Source of the DNA: Porphyromonadaceae bacterium
GTDB lineage: Bacteria > Bacteroidota > Bacteroidia > Bacteroidales > Dysgonomonadaceae
Length of the DNA stretch: 32,170 nt
Assembly (NCBI GenBank): GCA_022840285.1
Contig: JALHIE010000019.1
Location: 1-32,170, forward strand
Direction of reading: 5' to 3'
This document shows positions 23,567-31,328 of this stretch, piece by piece. Each line of letters opens with the position of its first letter. Within the stretch, counting starts at the first letter, position 1. The notes under the pieces are model-generated. The model saw nothing but the letters and a program-made list of their open reading frames with translations, did no database searches and was not told where the DNA came from. The translations under genes and the position numbers were made by a program.

Positions 23567-24227
23567 GGACAGCACCCTGATCCAAATCCAGGATATGCTG
23601 GTGGGGGTTATCGAGAAGGGGACGGCGAAAGTCGTGAAATCGGACTATTTTCCCATCGCGGGAAAAACGGGGACAGCACAAATTGCCAGTGGGGGCGGAT
23701 ACAGCGATTATTACGTTTCGTTCTGCGGATACTTCCCCGCAGACGACCCAACCTATACGTGCTTCGTCGGAATCAGAAAACCTCGAGGGGTTCCGTCAGG
23801 CGGAGGACAAGCAGGTATGGTTTTCAAAAATATCGCGGAGCAGACGTATGTTAAGCGGACTCAGCTTGCCCCTGAACAAGCACGGATAGATTCTACCCTG
23901 CAGAAAATGCCGGCTATTAAAAGCGGAAGCTGGGGAAACAGTCAGGCGGTACTCTCGATGCTGAATTTCAAATCTTCCGTTTCGGATTCCGCTTCCGACT
24001 GGGTGAAAGTAAAATACGACAGCGTTGCGTATCATCCGCAGGCATTGGCGATAAATAAGAATTCGGTGCCCAGTGTGTTGGGCATGGGTGCAAAAGATGC
24101 GGTTTACCTGCTCGAAAAATCAGGATTAAGGGTCAATTTGACCGGCTCGGGGAAAGTGGTTTCGCAATCGTTCACTCCGGAGAGCAAACTGATTAGAGGT
24201 ACAACCATTAGCATAACGTTGCGGTAA
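23547..24227 (+). pseudogene. ftsI: penicillin-binding protein FtsI, C-terminal part with PASTA domain (frameshifted gene)
   Basis: This is the continuation of ftsI in the +1 frame. It contains CKDSTLIQIQDMLVGVIEKG and then the third transpeptidase motif, KTG, in PIAGKTGTAQIASGG at about 23655-23700. FCGYFPADDPTYTCFVGIRKP and the end of the transpeptidase domain follow. A C-terminal PASTA-like domain (about 24060-24227) begins with VPSVLGMGAKDAVYLLEKSGL. The first codons have no convincing translation start of their own. From family memory, a stretch of roughly 10-20 residues may also be missing between KPF and CKDST, so the lesion may be a small out-of-frame deletion and not a single-base slip. 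murE follows 15 nt after the stop. Confidence 0.85.
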
Positions 24228-24242
24228 AAAACAGATAGTAAT

Positions 24243-25703
24243 ATGAAACTGAGTCAACTTACAGAAAGGTGTAAAATCGTGGCAATTCACGGGGAAGAGA
24301 ATGTGGAGGTCGAAAGCATCACTTCCGATTCCCGCCAGGTGCAGAAAGGTTCGCTTTTTATCGCAGTGGAAGGAATCAATACCGATGGACACGATTATAT
24401 CGCCAAGGCGATAGAACAGGATGTATTGGTGGTGGTATATGATAAGCCGATGTTTGAAGAGTATTTTTCGAGAGTTACGTATGTTCAGGTCGAAAATTCG
24501 GCCGTCGCTTTGGCGCAAATCGCTTCCGTCTGGTACGGAAATCCGTCGGAGCGGCTGAAACTGGTTGGCGTAACCGGAACGAACGGAAAGACAACCGTCG
24601 CTACATTGCTTTACAGGATGTTTCGGACATTGGGGTATGGCGCAGGCTTGCTTTCAACCGTAACCAACTGTGTAAACGATGACAGTTACCCCACCACGCA
24701 TACCACGCTCGATCCCATCACCCTGAACTCGTTTTTGCGGAAGATGGTTGATGCCGGTTGCGAATATGCCTTTATGGAAGTGAGTTCCCATGCCATTCAT
24801 CAAAAACGGGTCTACGGACTGCGTTTCCAAGGGGGGATTTTCACCAACCTCACGCAGGACCACCTGGATTATCACAAGAACATGTTGGAGTATCGGAACG
24901 TGAAAAAAGCTTTTTTCGACGCTTTGCCTGAAACTGCTTTTGCCCTTACCAACACGGATGATAAAAACGGAGGGGTGATGCTCCAAAATACAAAAGCCAG
25001 ACAATATGCTTATTCCGTAAAAGGATTAGCGGATTTTAAAGCACGGATTTTCGAGAAACATTTTGACGGGACGGAAATAGAAATTAACGGGAAACAACTG
25101 ATCGTACAGTTTGTGGGTATTTTTAACGTGTATAACCTGCTGGCGGTTTATGGTGCATCTGTTTTGCTGGGAGAAGAACCGGAGGAGGTGCTCAGGATAT
25201 TAAGCGTTTTGAAACCTGTGGCCGGGCGTTTCCAGACATTACGATCACCCGGGAGTTTTACCGCCATTGTCGACTATGCCCATACACCCGACGCTTTGAC
25301 GAATGTTCTCAATGCTATTCACGAAGTACTGGATCGGAAAGGCGATATAATAACGGTGGTGGGATGCGGCGGAAACCGCGACAGGACCAAACGTCCGTTA
25401 ATGGCGCGTGAAGCGGTGGAGTTAAGCAACCGGGTAATCCTGACCTCCGATAATCCCCGGTTCGAAGAGCCGCAGGATATCATTGACGACATGGTAGCCG
25501 GTTTGGATGATGAGCAACGCCGCAGTGCACTTTCGATCGTGGATCGGCGTGAAGCGATAAAAACCGCTTGTGCACTGGCCAAGCCAGGTGATGTTGTTCT
25601 TGTTGCCGGAAAAGGACACGAAGACTACCAGGAAATTAAAGGCGTGAAATACCATTTCGACGACAAAGAAGAGTTAGAGAAAATATTTCACACGTCGCCA
25701 TAA
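24243..25703 (+). CDS. murE: UDP-MurNAc-L-Ala-D-Glu:meso-diaminopimelate ligase
   Basis: MurE adds the third amino acid to the peptidoglycan stem peptide in the cytoplasm, using ATP. The 486-residue protein has the UDP-substrate N-domain (SDSRQVQKGSLFIAVEG, about 28-44). The ATP loop VTGTNGKTT follows at about 110-118, with K116. Next come the MEVSSHAIHQKRV block, TNLTQDHLDYH, and GRFQTL with VDYAHTPDAL. The selectivity motif DNPR starts at residue 403 (SDNPRFEEP) and indicates meso-diaminopimelate, not lysine, as the amino acid added. The C-terminus has AGKGHEDYQ. Length and motif order are normal. It follows the ftsI remnant and precedes mraY by 13 nt. Confidence 0.97.
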   Translation: MKLSQLTERCKIVAIHGEENVEVESITSDSRQVQKGSLFIAVEGINTDGHDYIAKAIEQDVLVVVYDKPMFEEYFSRVTYVQVENSAVALAQIASVWYGNPSERLKLVGVTGTNGKTTVATLLYRMFRTLGYGAGLLSTVTNCVNDDSYPTTHTTLDPITLNSFLRKMVDAGCEYAFMEVSSHAIHQKRVYGLRFQGGIFTNLTQDHLDYHKNMLEYRNVKKAFFDALPETAFALTNTDDKNGGVMLQNTKARQYAYSVKGLADFKARIFEKHFDGTEIEINGKQLIVQFVGIFNVYNLLAVYGASVLLGEEPEEVLRILSVLKPVAGRFQTLRSPGSFTAIVDYAHTPDALTNVLNAIHEVLDRKGDIITVVGCGGNRDRTKRPLMAREAVELSNRVILTSDNPRFEEPQDIIDDMVAGLDDEQRRSALSIVDRREAIKTACALAKPGDVVLVAGKGHEDYQEIKGVKYHFDDKEELEKIFHTSP

Positions 25704-25716
25704 CTCATAACTAATT

Positions 25717-26976
25717 ATGCTGTACTACCTTTTTCAATATTTGGACAAACTTGACTTCCCCGGAGCGGGAATGTTTCAGTTTGTTACGTTCCGGGCAGCA
25801 CTCGCCGCCCTTGTTTCGTTACTCTTTTCGGTCGTTGTCGGTGCCAGGATCATTCGTAAACTACAAAAGAAGCAGATAGGAGAGACTATTCGCAACCTTG
25901 ACCTGGAAGGGCAATACAGCAAACGGGGAACACCGACCATGGGTGGTGTTATCATTATCCTCTCTATTTTGGTGTCGATATTGCTGATGGGTAAATTAGA
26001 GAATATCTATATCATTATAATGATCATAAGCACGATCTGGCTGGGTGCTTTAGGCTTTGCCGATGATTATATCAAGGTATTTAAAAAAGACAAGGAAGGG
26101 TTGAAAGGAAAAATCAAAGTCGTGGCACAAGTCGGTTTGGGCTTGATTGTAGGCTTGATGATGTACTGGAGCCCCGATATCGTTGCGCGTGAGAACACCG
26201 AAATCCGGGTGAATAATGTCATTGAACAGGTGCAGTATAAAGATCAGAATGTCAAGACCACAAAAACGACCATCCCTTTTGTGAAAAACAATAATTTTGA
26301 TTATCGCTGGCTCGTTTCGTGGATGGGCGATTTTGCCGATGAAGCGGTCTGGGTTGTCTTTGTGCTTTCTGTAATTCTGATTGTTACGGCAGTTTCAAAC
26401 AGTGCGAACTTGACGGACGGGCTGGATGGCCTGGCCTCGGGATCGTCAGCGGTCATCGGTGTGGCGCTGGGAGTCCTGGCATACGTGTCCGGGCGTGTCG
26501 ACTTTGCTTCATACCTGAACATCATGTACATCCCCGGAGGGGATGAACTGATGGTTTTTGCCGCTGCATTTGTGGGGGCTACTGTCGGTTTTCTCTGGTA
26601 CAACGCCTATCCCGCCCAGGTTTTTATGGGCGATACGGGTAGCCTGACGTTAGGCGGGATTATCGGGGTTTTTGCCGTGCTTATCCATAAGGAGATGCTG
26701 CTTCCTATCTTGTGCGGGGTGTTTTTTGTAGAAGCCCTCTCTGTAATTCTGCAGGTCACTTACTTTAAATATACAAAAAAAAGATCGGGTATCGGGAAAC
26801 GGGTGTTTAAAATGTCGCCCCTGCATCACCATTTTCAGAAAGCAGGAAATGCCGGGATCGATGCCCTGATTCAGAAACCGCTGATCCCGATCACCGAACC
26901 CAAGATCGTTTCGCGATTCTGGCTTATAGGAATGATTCTGGCGGTGATAGCCGTAGCAACGTTGAAGATGAGGTAG
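25717..26976 (+). CDS. mraY: phospho-N-acetylmuramoyl-pentapeptide transferase
   Basis: MraY moves phospho-MurNAc-pentapeptide from UDP to undecaprenyl phosphate, making lipid I in the inner membrane. The 419-residue protein has about ten hydrophobic segments and the family motifs. These are KRGTPTMGGVIII (about 69-81), the catalytic Asp pair in FADDYIKV (D116, D117), SNANLTDGLDGLASG-like NLTDGLDGLA, MGDTGSLTLGG, and the SPLHHHFQKAG loop with its His cluster. A 60-residue insertion after about 150 (RENTEIRVNNVIEQV onward) makes it longer than the E. coli enzyme; I regard such insertions as typical of Bacteroidetes. The start ATG follows TAATT, as at several starts here. A heptad array follows the stop directly. 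Confidence 0.97.
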   Translation: MLYYLFQYLDKLDFPGAGMFQFVTFRAALAALVSLLFSVVVGARIIRKLQKKQIGETIRNLDLEGQYSKRGTPTMGGVIIILSILVSILLMGKLENIYIIIMIISTIWLGALGFADDYIKVFKKDKEGLKGKIKVVAQVGLGLIVGLMMYWSPDIVARENTEIRVNNVIEQVQYKDQNVKTTKTTIPFVKNNNFDYRWLVSWMGDFADEAVWVVFVLSVILIVTAVSNSANLTDGLDGLASGSSAVIGVALGVLAYVSGRVDFASYLNIMYIPGGDELMVFAAAFVGATVGFLWYNAYPAQVFMGDTGSLTLGGIIGVFAVLIHKEMLLPILCGVFFVEALSVILQVTYFKYTKKRSGIGKRVFKMSPLHHHFQKAGNAGIDALIQKPLIPITEPKIVSRFWLIGMILAVIAVATLKMR

Positions 26977-26980
26977 TAAA

Positions 26981-27007
26981 TAATTCATAATTCATAATTC
27001 ATAATTA
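26981..27007 (-). repeat. ATGAATT heptad array, inverted copy before the four-helix-bundle gene
   Basis: The plus strand carries more than three CATAATT units, so the AATTATG unit is on the minus strand. It starts 5 nt after the mraY stop. It is the only array in the window in this orientation, and it forms an inverted repeat of at least 20 nt with the array at 27396-27428. Confidence 0.85.
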
Positions 27008-27020
27008 AAAAGAAGTGGTT

Positions 27021-27383
27021 GTGAAGGAAGATAACATCATTGCGGAAAAAACAAAAATGTTTGCAATCCGGATAATCCGGCTGTATCAACATTTGAATAA
27101 GAATAATAAGGGAGCTATTGAAGTTTTATTCCGCCAGTTATTGCGTTGCGGTACAAGTATTGGCGCAAACGTACACGAAGCCTTGAGGGCACAAAGCAAG
27201 AAAGATTTCGAATCGAAATTGAATATCGCGTTAAAGGAAGCAAGCGAAACCAATTATTGGCTTGAAATATTTACAGAAACCGGGTATTTGACAAAAGATG
27301 AATATACAAGTATTGATAGTGATTGCATTGAAATCATAAAGATTTTAACTGCCATTTTAAATACTTCAAAAAAAGATAAATAA
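27021..27383 (+). CDS. four-helix-bundle protein (23S rRNA intervening-sequence / S23 type)
   Basis: This 120-residue, all-helical protein has the family pattern: KMFAIRIIRLYQHLN in helix 1, LLRCGTSIGANVHEALRAQSKKDF across helices 2-3, KLNIALKEASETNYWLE in helix 3 and a closing helix with IEIIKILTAIL. SIGANxxEA is the signature of this family. Its members are found inside 23S rRNA intervening sequences and as free-standing genes, and their biochemical role is not settled. It interrupts the mraY-murD junction, where dcw clusters usually have nothing. It looks more A/T-rich than its neighbours and is flanked by inverted heptad arrays, which suggests insertion as a unit. The start is GTG at 27021 or, less likely, GTG at 27015. 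Confidence 0.85.
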   Translation: MKEDNIIAEKTKMFAIRIIRLYQHLNKNNKGAIEVLFRQLLRCGTSIGANVHEALRAQSKKDFESKLNIALKEASETNYWLEIFTETGYLTKDEYTSIDSDCIEIIKILTAILNTSKKDK

Positions 27384-27395
27384 CGTAATAATTCT

Positions 27396-27428
27396 GCATT
27401 ATGCATTATGAATTATGAATTATGAATT
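27396..27428 (+). repeat. heptad array containing the murD start codon
   Basis: GCATTAT GCATTAT followed by three AATTATG-type units puts ATG at 27401, 27408, 27415 and 27422. Only 27415 opens the murD frame; the others reach a stop within a few codons. The head TTCTGCATTATG (27392-27403) recurs before ftsW and, with one change, before murC. Confidence 0.85.
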
Positions 27429-28752
27429 AATAATATTGGGCGGTGGCGAATCGGGTGTGGGTTCTGCCATTCTTGCGAAAACAAAAGGAATCCGGGTTTT
27501 CCTTTCTGATTCCGGAATACTGAAAGAGGAACACCGTAAAACACTTGTCGACTACGGGATTGATTTCGAGGAAGGCGGCCACACAGAGGAGAGCATCCTC
27601 TCTGCGAGCGAGATAGTAAAGAGTCCGGGCATTCCCGATACCATACCCTTGATGCAGAAAATTATTTCAAAAGGAATCCGGGTGATATCCGAAATTGAGT
27701 TTGCCGGAAGGTATACCCACGCCAAGATGATCTGTATTACCGGGAGCAACGGTAAAACCACTACGGCAAGCCTTATTTATCACATCCTGAAATCGGCAGG
27801 ACTAAACGTGGGGCTGGGAGGAAACATAGGCAAAAGCTTTGCCAGGCAGGTGGCGGAAGAGAATTTCGACTACTTTGTGCTGGAGCTAAGTAGTTTTCAA
27901 CTGGAAGGCGTGTATGATTTTAAAGCGGATATCGCCGTATTGATGAACATAACTCCCGACCACTTAGATAGGTACGATCACAATATGCAAAATTACGTGG
28001 ATGCAAAAATGCGGATCATACGCAACCATAAAATGGGAGATTCTTTTATTTACTGGATAGACGATCCGGTAGTGACAAAGGAAATCGAAAAACTTAAACC
28101 CGCATCTGATTTATATTCTTTTACTGAAAAAAATAATCAACGGGCTGCGGCTTATTCGGAGGGCAACAAAATGTATATACAAACCAAAGGAACTGTTTTT
28201 GATATGGAGTTGGAATTGCTGGCGTTACAGGGAATGCATAATTTGTATAACTCTATGGCGTCGGGGATTGTGGCTAAATTACTTGATATCTCGGACGATA
28301 ATTTACGCCTGGCTCTTTCAGACTTTAAAGGCGTTCCGCACCGCTTGGAAAAAGTAGCGTCGGTGCGAGGTGTGCAATACATAAATGACTCCAAGGCTAC
28401 CAACGTAAACTCGTGCTGGTACGCACTTCAGAGTATGCGCACGAAAGTTGTGCTGATTCTTGGCGGTACCGATAAGGGAAACGATTACACCGAGATTGAA
28501 GAGCTGGTAAGGCAAAAGGCCAGGGGGTTGATATTCCTGGGAAAAGATAACCGCAAGCTGCGTGCTTTCTTCGACGGGATCGTCCCCGACATAGAAGAGG
28601 TGAACTCCATGAAAGATGCTGTTGATACCGCTTACCGGATGGCAGAAAAAGGGGATACCGTATTGCTGTCGCCCTGTTGCGCCAGCTTCGACCTGTTCCA
28701 GAATTACGAGGACCGTGGTAATCAATTCAAGGATTGTGTGAGGAGGCTGTGA
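27415..28752 (+). CDS. murD: UDP-MurNAc-L-alanine:D-glutamate ligase
   Basis: MurD adds D-glutamate to UDP-MurNAc-L-Ala in the cytoplasm. The 445-residue protein has the Rossmann-like N-domain (LIILGGGESGVGSAILA, about 5-21) and KSPGIPDTIPL near 69-79. The ATP loop ITGSNGKTTTASL follows at about 108-120, with K114. LELSSFQLEG, NITPDHLDRY, GVPHRLEKV and the C-terminal VLLSPCCASFDLFQNYEDRGNQF complete the motif set. Length is normal. The start codon lies inside a heptad repeat that supplies the first codons (MNYE). It follows the inserted four-helix-bundle gene and not mraY directly. Confidence 0.96.
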   Translation: MNYELIILGGGESGVGSAILAKTKGIRVFLSDSGILKEEHRKTLVDYGIDFEEGGHTEESILSASEIVKSPGIPDTIPLMQKIISKGIRVISEIEFAGRYTHAKMICITGSNGKTTTASLIYHILKSAGLNVGLGGNIGKSFARQVAEENFDYFVLELSSFQLEGVYDFKADIAVLMNITPDHLDRYDHNMQNYVDAKMRIIRNHKMGDSFIYWIDDPVVTKEIEKLKPASDLYSFTEKNNQRAAAYSEGNKMYIQTKGTVFDMELELLALQGMHNLYNSMASGIVAKLLDISDDNLRLALSDFKGVPHRLEKVASVRGVQYINDSKATNVNSCWYALQSMRTKVVLILGGTDKGNDYTEIEELVRQKARGLIFLGKDNRKLRAFFDGIVPDIEEVNSMKDAVDTAYRMAEKGDTVLLSPCCASFDLFQNYEDRGNQFKDCVRRL

Positions 28753-28753
28753 G

Positions 28754-28770
28754 GTTCAAAGTTCAAAGTT
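28754..28770 (+). repeat. second heptad repeat, GTTCAAA units
   Basis: GTTCAAAGTTCAAAGTT is about two and a half units of a different 7-bp repeat, just after the murD stop and 20 nt before the ftsW heptad array. The period is the same as that of the AATTATG arrays. Confidence 0.7.
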
Positions 28771-28793
28771 GCTAAAGGCTAATTGTGAATTCT

Positions 28794-28822
28794 GCATTAT
28801 GAATTATGAATTATGAATTATG
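28794..28822 (+). repeat. heptad array containing the ftsW start codon
   Basis: GCATTATG followed by three AATTATG units gives ATG at 28799, 28806, 28813 and 28820. The last one opens ftsW; the first three meet stops after 4-9 codons. The head TTCTGCATTATG is at 28790-28801. Confidence 0.85.
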
Positions 28823-30169
28823 CTTGATAAAATAAAGAATGCCATTAATCCGACAAATTTTCAGGAAGATTTAGAAAACTCAAAATCCACGTTGGAGAAA
28901 TTCGGAGTGAAAATCTTTAAAGGTGATAAAGTCATATGGTTGGTATTTGTTATCTTGTGTGTGATTTCACTGGTGGAGATCTTCAGTGCTACCAGCACCA
29001 TTGTTTACAAACAGCAAAATCAATGGGGCCCCATCTTACGCCACACCATGTTTTTGATCGGAGGAGTGGGGGTCATTGTTTTGATTCACAATATACCTTA
29101 CCGGTATTTCTCTTCCCTGATTTTTGTGCTTATCGCTTCGATCGTCTTACTCCTGCTCACACCGGTTATCGGGACTACGGTAAACGGTGCTGAGCGGTGG
29201 ATCTCTATCTTTGGTTTTACCATTCAACCGTCGGAAATAGCCAAGATATCGCTTATGGGCACGATAGCGTTTCTGCTCAGCAAACAAAACGGCATGAACG
29301 ACGGCTTGCTCTTCAAGTGGATGATTGGATTGATGATTGTTGTTTGCGGCATTATTGCAATGGATAATTTGTCGACGGCAGCGTTGCTCTTTGTAGTTTG
29401 TTTTTTGCTAATGTTTATCGGAAATGTAAAGTTGGCAAGGTTGCTAAAAGTGGCCGGAGCAGGGATAGCCTTTCTCGTACTCTTCATTGTGTTGCTGAAA
29501 GTGATTCCCGCCGATTGGACCGATTCCGGTGCGTTAAGCCGTGTAGGTACCTGGCAAAACCGGATTGCAGAATTTGGCAGCCACAAGGAAGAATCGGAAG
29601 AGACATACTACACCATTACCGACGAGAACTATCAGGTGGCACATGCTAAAATAGCCATTGCCAACGGAGGAGTTTTAGGCAAGTTCCCGGGCAACAGTAC
29701 CGAGCGTGATTTTCTTCCCCAGGCTTATTCCGATTTTATTTATGCGATAATCATCGAGGAGATGGGTATTGCCGGTGGAATTTTTGTGCTGCTGCTCTAC
29801 ATCATCATCCTGATCCGGGCGGGAATGATCGCCCGGAAAACCCAGAAACTTTTTCCGAAATATCTTGTTCTGGGCTCGGCACTCATGTTGTCGATGCAGG
29901 CGTTTATTAACATGGCGGTGGCTGTGAATTTGATCCCGGTAACCGGCCAGCCGCTGCCGCTCATCAGCCGGGGAGGGACGTCACTGCTCATCACTTGCGC
30001 TTACTTCGGGTTGATTTTAAGTGCAGACAGGTTTGGAATCGGAAAGAAGAAAGGAGAGGTAACCATCGATGAAACAGACCAGCCTGATGAGAGAAAAGAT
30101 AAAAAGAACGCTGTGGAAACCATAGACAAATTGGAAGAAAAAGTGGAATTTGAAATTATTCAGGTATGA
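28820..30169 (+). CDS. ftsW: septal peptidoglycan glycosyltransferase FtsW
   Basis: FtsW is the SEDS-family polymerase that builds septal glycan strands from lipid II with FtsI. The 449-residue protein has about ten transmembrane segments. Motifs include LVEIFSATSTIVYKQ (about 51-65), NGAERWISI (about 122-130) with QPSEIAKI, AHAKIAIANGGVLGKFPGNS, DFIYAIIIEEMGIAGG, and the SEDS signature PVTGQPLPLISRGGTSLL. A 35-residue hydrophilic N-terminus and a charged tail of about 50 residues (KKKGEVTIDETDQPDERKDK) extend beyond the membrane core. Length and placement between murD and murG fit FtsW and not RodA. Its stop overlaps the murG start by 4 nt (ATGA), implying translational coupling. Confidence 0.95.
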   Translation: MLDKIKNAINPTNFQEDLENSKSTLEKFGVKIFKGDKVIWLVFVILCVISLVEIFSATSTIVYKQQNQWGPILRHTMFLIGGVGVIVLIHNIPYRYFSSLIFVLIASIVLLLLTPVIGTTVNGAERWISIFGFTIQPSEIAKISLMGTIAFLLSKQNGMNDGLLFKWMIGLMIVVCGIIAMDNLSTAALLFVVCFLLMFIGNVKLARLLKVAGAGIAFLVLFIVLLKVIPADWTDSGALSRVGTWQNRIAEFGSHKEESEETYYTITDENYQVAHAKIAIANGGVLGKFPGNSTERDFLPQAYSDFIYAIIIEEMGIAGGIFVLLLYIIILIRAGMIARKTQKLFPKYLVLGSALMLSMQAFINMAVAVNLIPVTGQPLPLISRGGTSLLITCAYFGLILSADRFGIGKKKGEVTIDETDQPDERKDKKNAVETIDKLEEKVEFEIIQV

Positions 30170-31287
30170 TGTCAGCATTACAGCCCCTACGGGTAATCAT
30201 TAGCGGCGGTGGTACCGGCGGACATATTTTTCCCGCCATCTCCATCGCTAACGCTATAAAGGAACGGTGGAGCGACGCCGAAATCCTTTTCGTCGGTGCG
30301 GAAAACCGGATGGAAATGGAGCGTGTTCCAGCTGCAGGATACACCATTGTCGGACTTCCCGTAGCCGGTTTCGACCGGAAAAATCTGCTGAAAAATGTTT
30401 CGGTAGCCGTGAAATTATTGAAGAGTATGCGAAAGGCTAGAGCCATTGTTGCCTCGTTCAAACCCGATATCGCTGTGGGAGTAGGCGGCTATGCCAGCGG
30501 GCCCACCCTCCGGGCGGCGGCTGCAAAAGGCGTTCCGACAGTTTTGCAGGAACAGAATTCATATGCCGGAGTAACCAATAAGATGCTGGCGCAGAAAGCG
30601 GCCAAAATCTGTGTGGCGTACGAAGGTATGGAACGGTTCTTTCCGAAAGAAAAAATTGTGCTCACCGGCAATCCTACGCGACAGGATTTAGTCGTTTCCG
30701 AGGAAAACAGGCAGAAAGGATATACGTACTTCGGCTTAAACCCTGAAAGGAAAACAATACTCCTGGTGGGTGGCAGTCTGGGTGCGCGAACGCTTAACGA
30801 AAGCATCATCGGATCGTGCTCCGATATACAGAAATCCGGTGTTCAAGTTATCTGGCAATGTGGAAAGTACTATTTTAAAGAAATGTCTGACTTGAAGGCG
30901 CAGGGAAGAATTCCCGGAAATGTGTATCTGTTCGATTTCCTCTCGCGCATGGATTATGCCTACTCCGTTGCCGACCTTGTGATTTCACGTGCCGGAGCCG
31001 GTTCCATATCGGAATTCTCTCTGCTGGGAAAACCGGTTATCCTTGTCCCGTCGCCCAACGTTGCGGAGGATCACCAGACACAGAACGCCATGGCGTTGGT
31101 GAAAAGAAATGCGGCTATGATGGTGGCCGACGCCGAAGCAAAGGCACTCTTGTTTGATATGGCTTTGAGTCTGGTAAAAGATGAAAGCAAATTAGAGGGG
31201 TTGAGCCGGAATATCTTGAAATTGGCGCAACGAGGTTCGGCCCGGCGTATCGTGGATGAGATAGAAAAAATAGTGAACAGTGAATAG
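30166..31287 (+). CDS. murG: UDP-GlcNAc:lipid I N-acetylglucosaminyltransferase
   Basis: MurG adds GlcNAc to lipid I on the inner face of the membrane, giving lipid II. The 373-residue GT28 protein shows the N-terminal glycine loop GGGTGGHIFPA (about 14-24). VGVGGYASGP follows (about 105-114), then QEQNSYAGVTNK, and the second glycine loop LVGGSLGARTLNE (about 204-216). The donor-binding region SRAGAGSISEFSLLGKPVILVPSP (about 269-292) precedes the closing AEDHQTQNA. The start ATG at 30166 overlaps the ftsW stop; the next ATG, at 30169, is an equally close alternative. Length is normal, with no signal peptide; it is a peripheral membrane enzyme. Confidence 0.97.
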   Translation: MMSALQPLRVIISGGGTGGHIFPAISIANAIKERWSDAEILFVGAENRMEMERVPAAGYTIVGLPVAGFDRKNLLKNVSVAVKLLKSMRKARAIVASFKPDIAVGVGGYASGPTLRAAAAKGVPTVLQEQNSYAGVTNKMLAQKAAKICVAYEGMERFFPKEKIVLTGNPTRQDLVVSEENRQKGYTYFGLNPERKTILLVGGSLGARTLNESIIGSCSDIQKSGVQVIWQCGKYYFKEMSDLKAQGRIPGNVYLFDFLSRMDYAYSVADLVISRAGAGSISEFSLLGKPVILVPSPNVAEDHQTQNAMALVKRNAAMMVADAEAKALLFDMALSLVKDESKLEGLSRNILKLAQRGSARRIVDEIEKIVNSE

Positions 31288-31308
31288 TATCAACTGTTAT
31301 ATGATTTT

Positions 31309-31328
31309 GCATTATGAATTATAAATTT
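31309..31328 (+). repeat. degenerate heptad element at the murC start
   Basis: GCATTATGAATTATAAATTT is a decayed two-unit version of the arrays at murD and ftsW, with head TTTTGCATTATG at 31305-31316. The single ATG (31314) is the murC start, and the element encodes the first residues (MNY), as in murD. Confidence 0.7.

Noticed and set aside
27396..27428. Heptad arrays as transposon ends or a CRISPR-like array
   Set aside because: No transposase, no spacers and no clear target duplication. The cassette idea is kept only as a finding for the four-helix-bundle gene.
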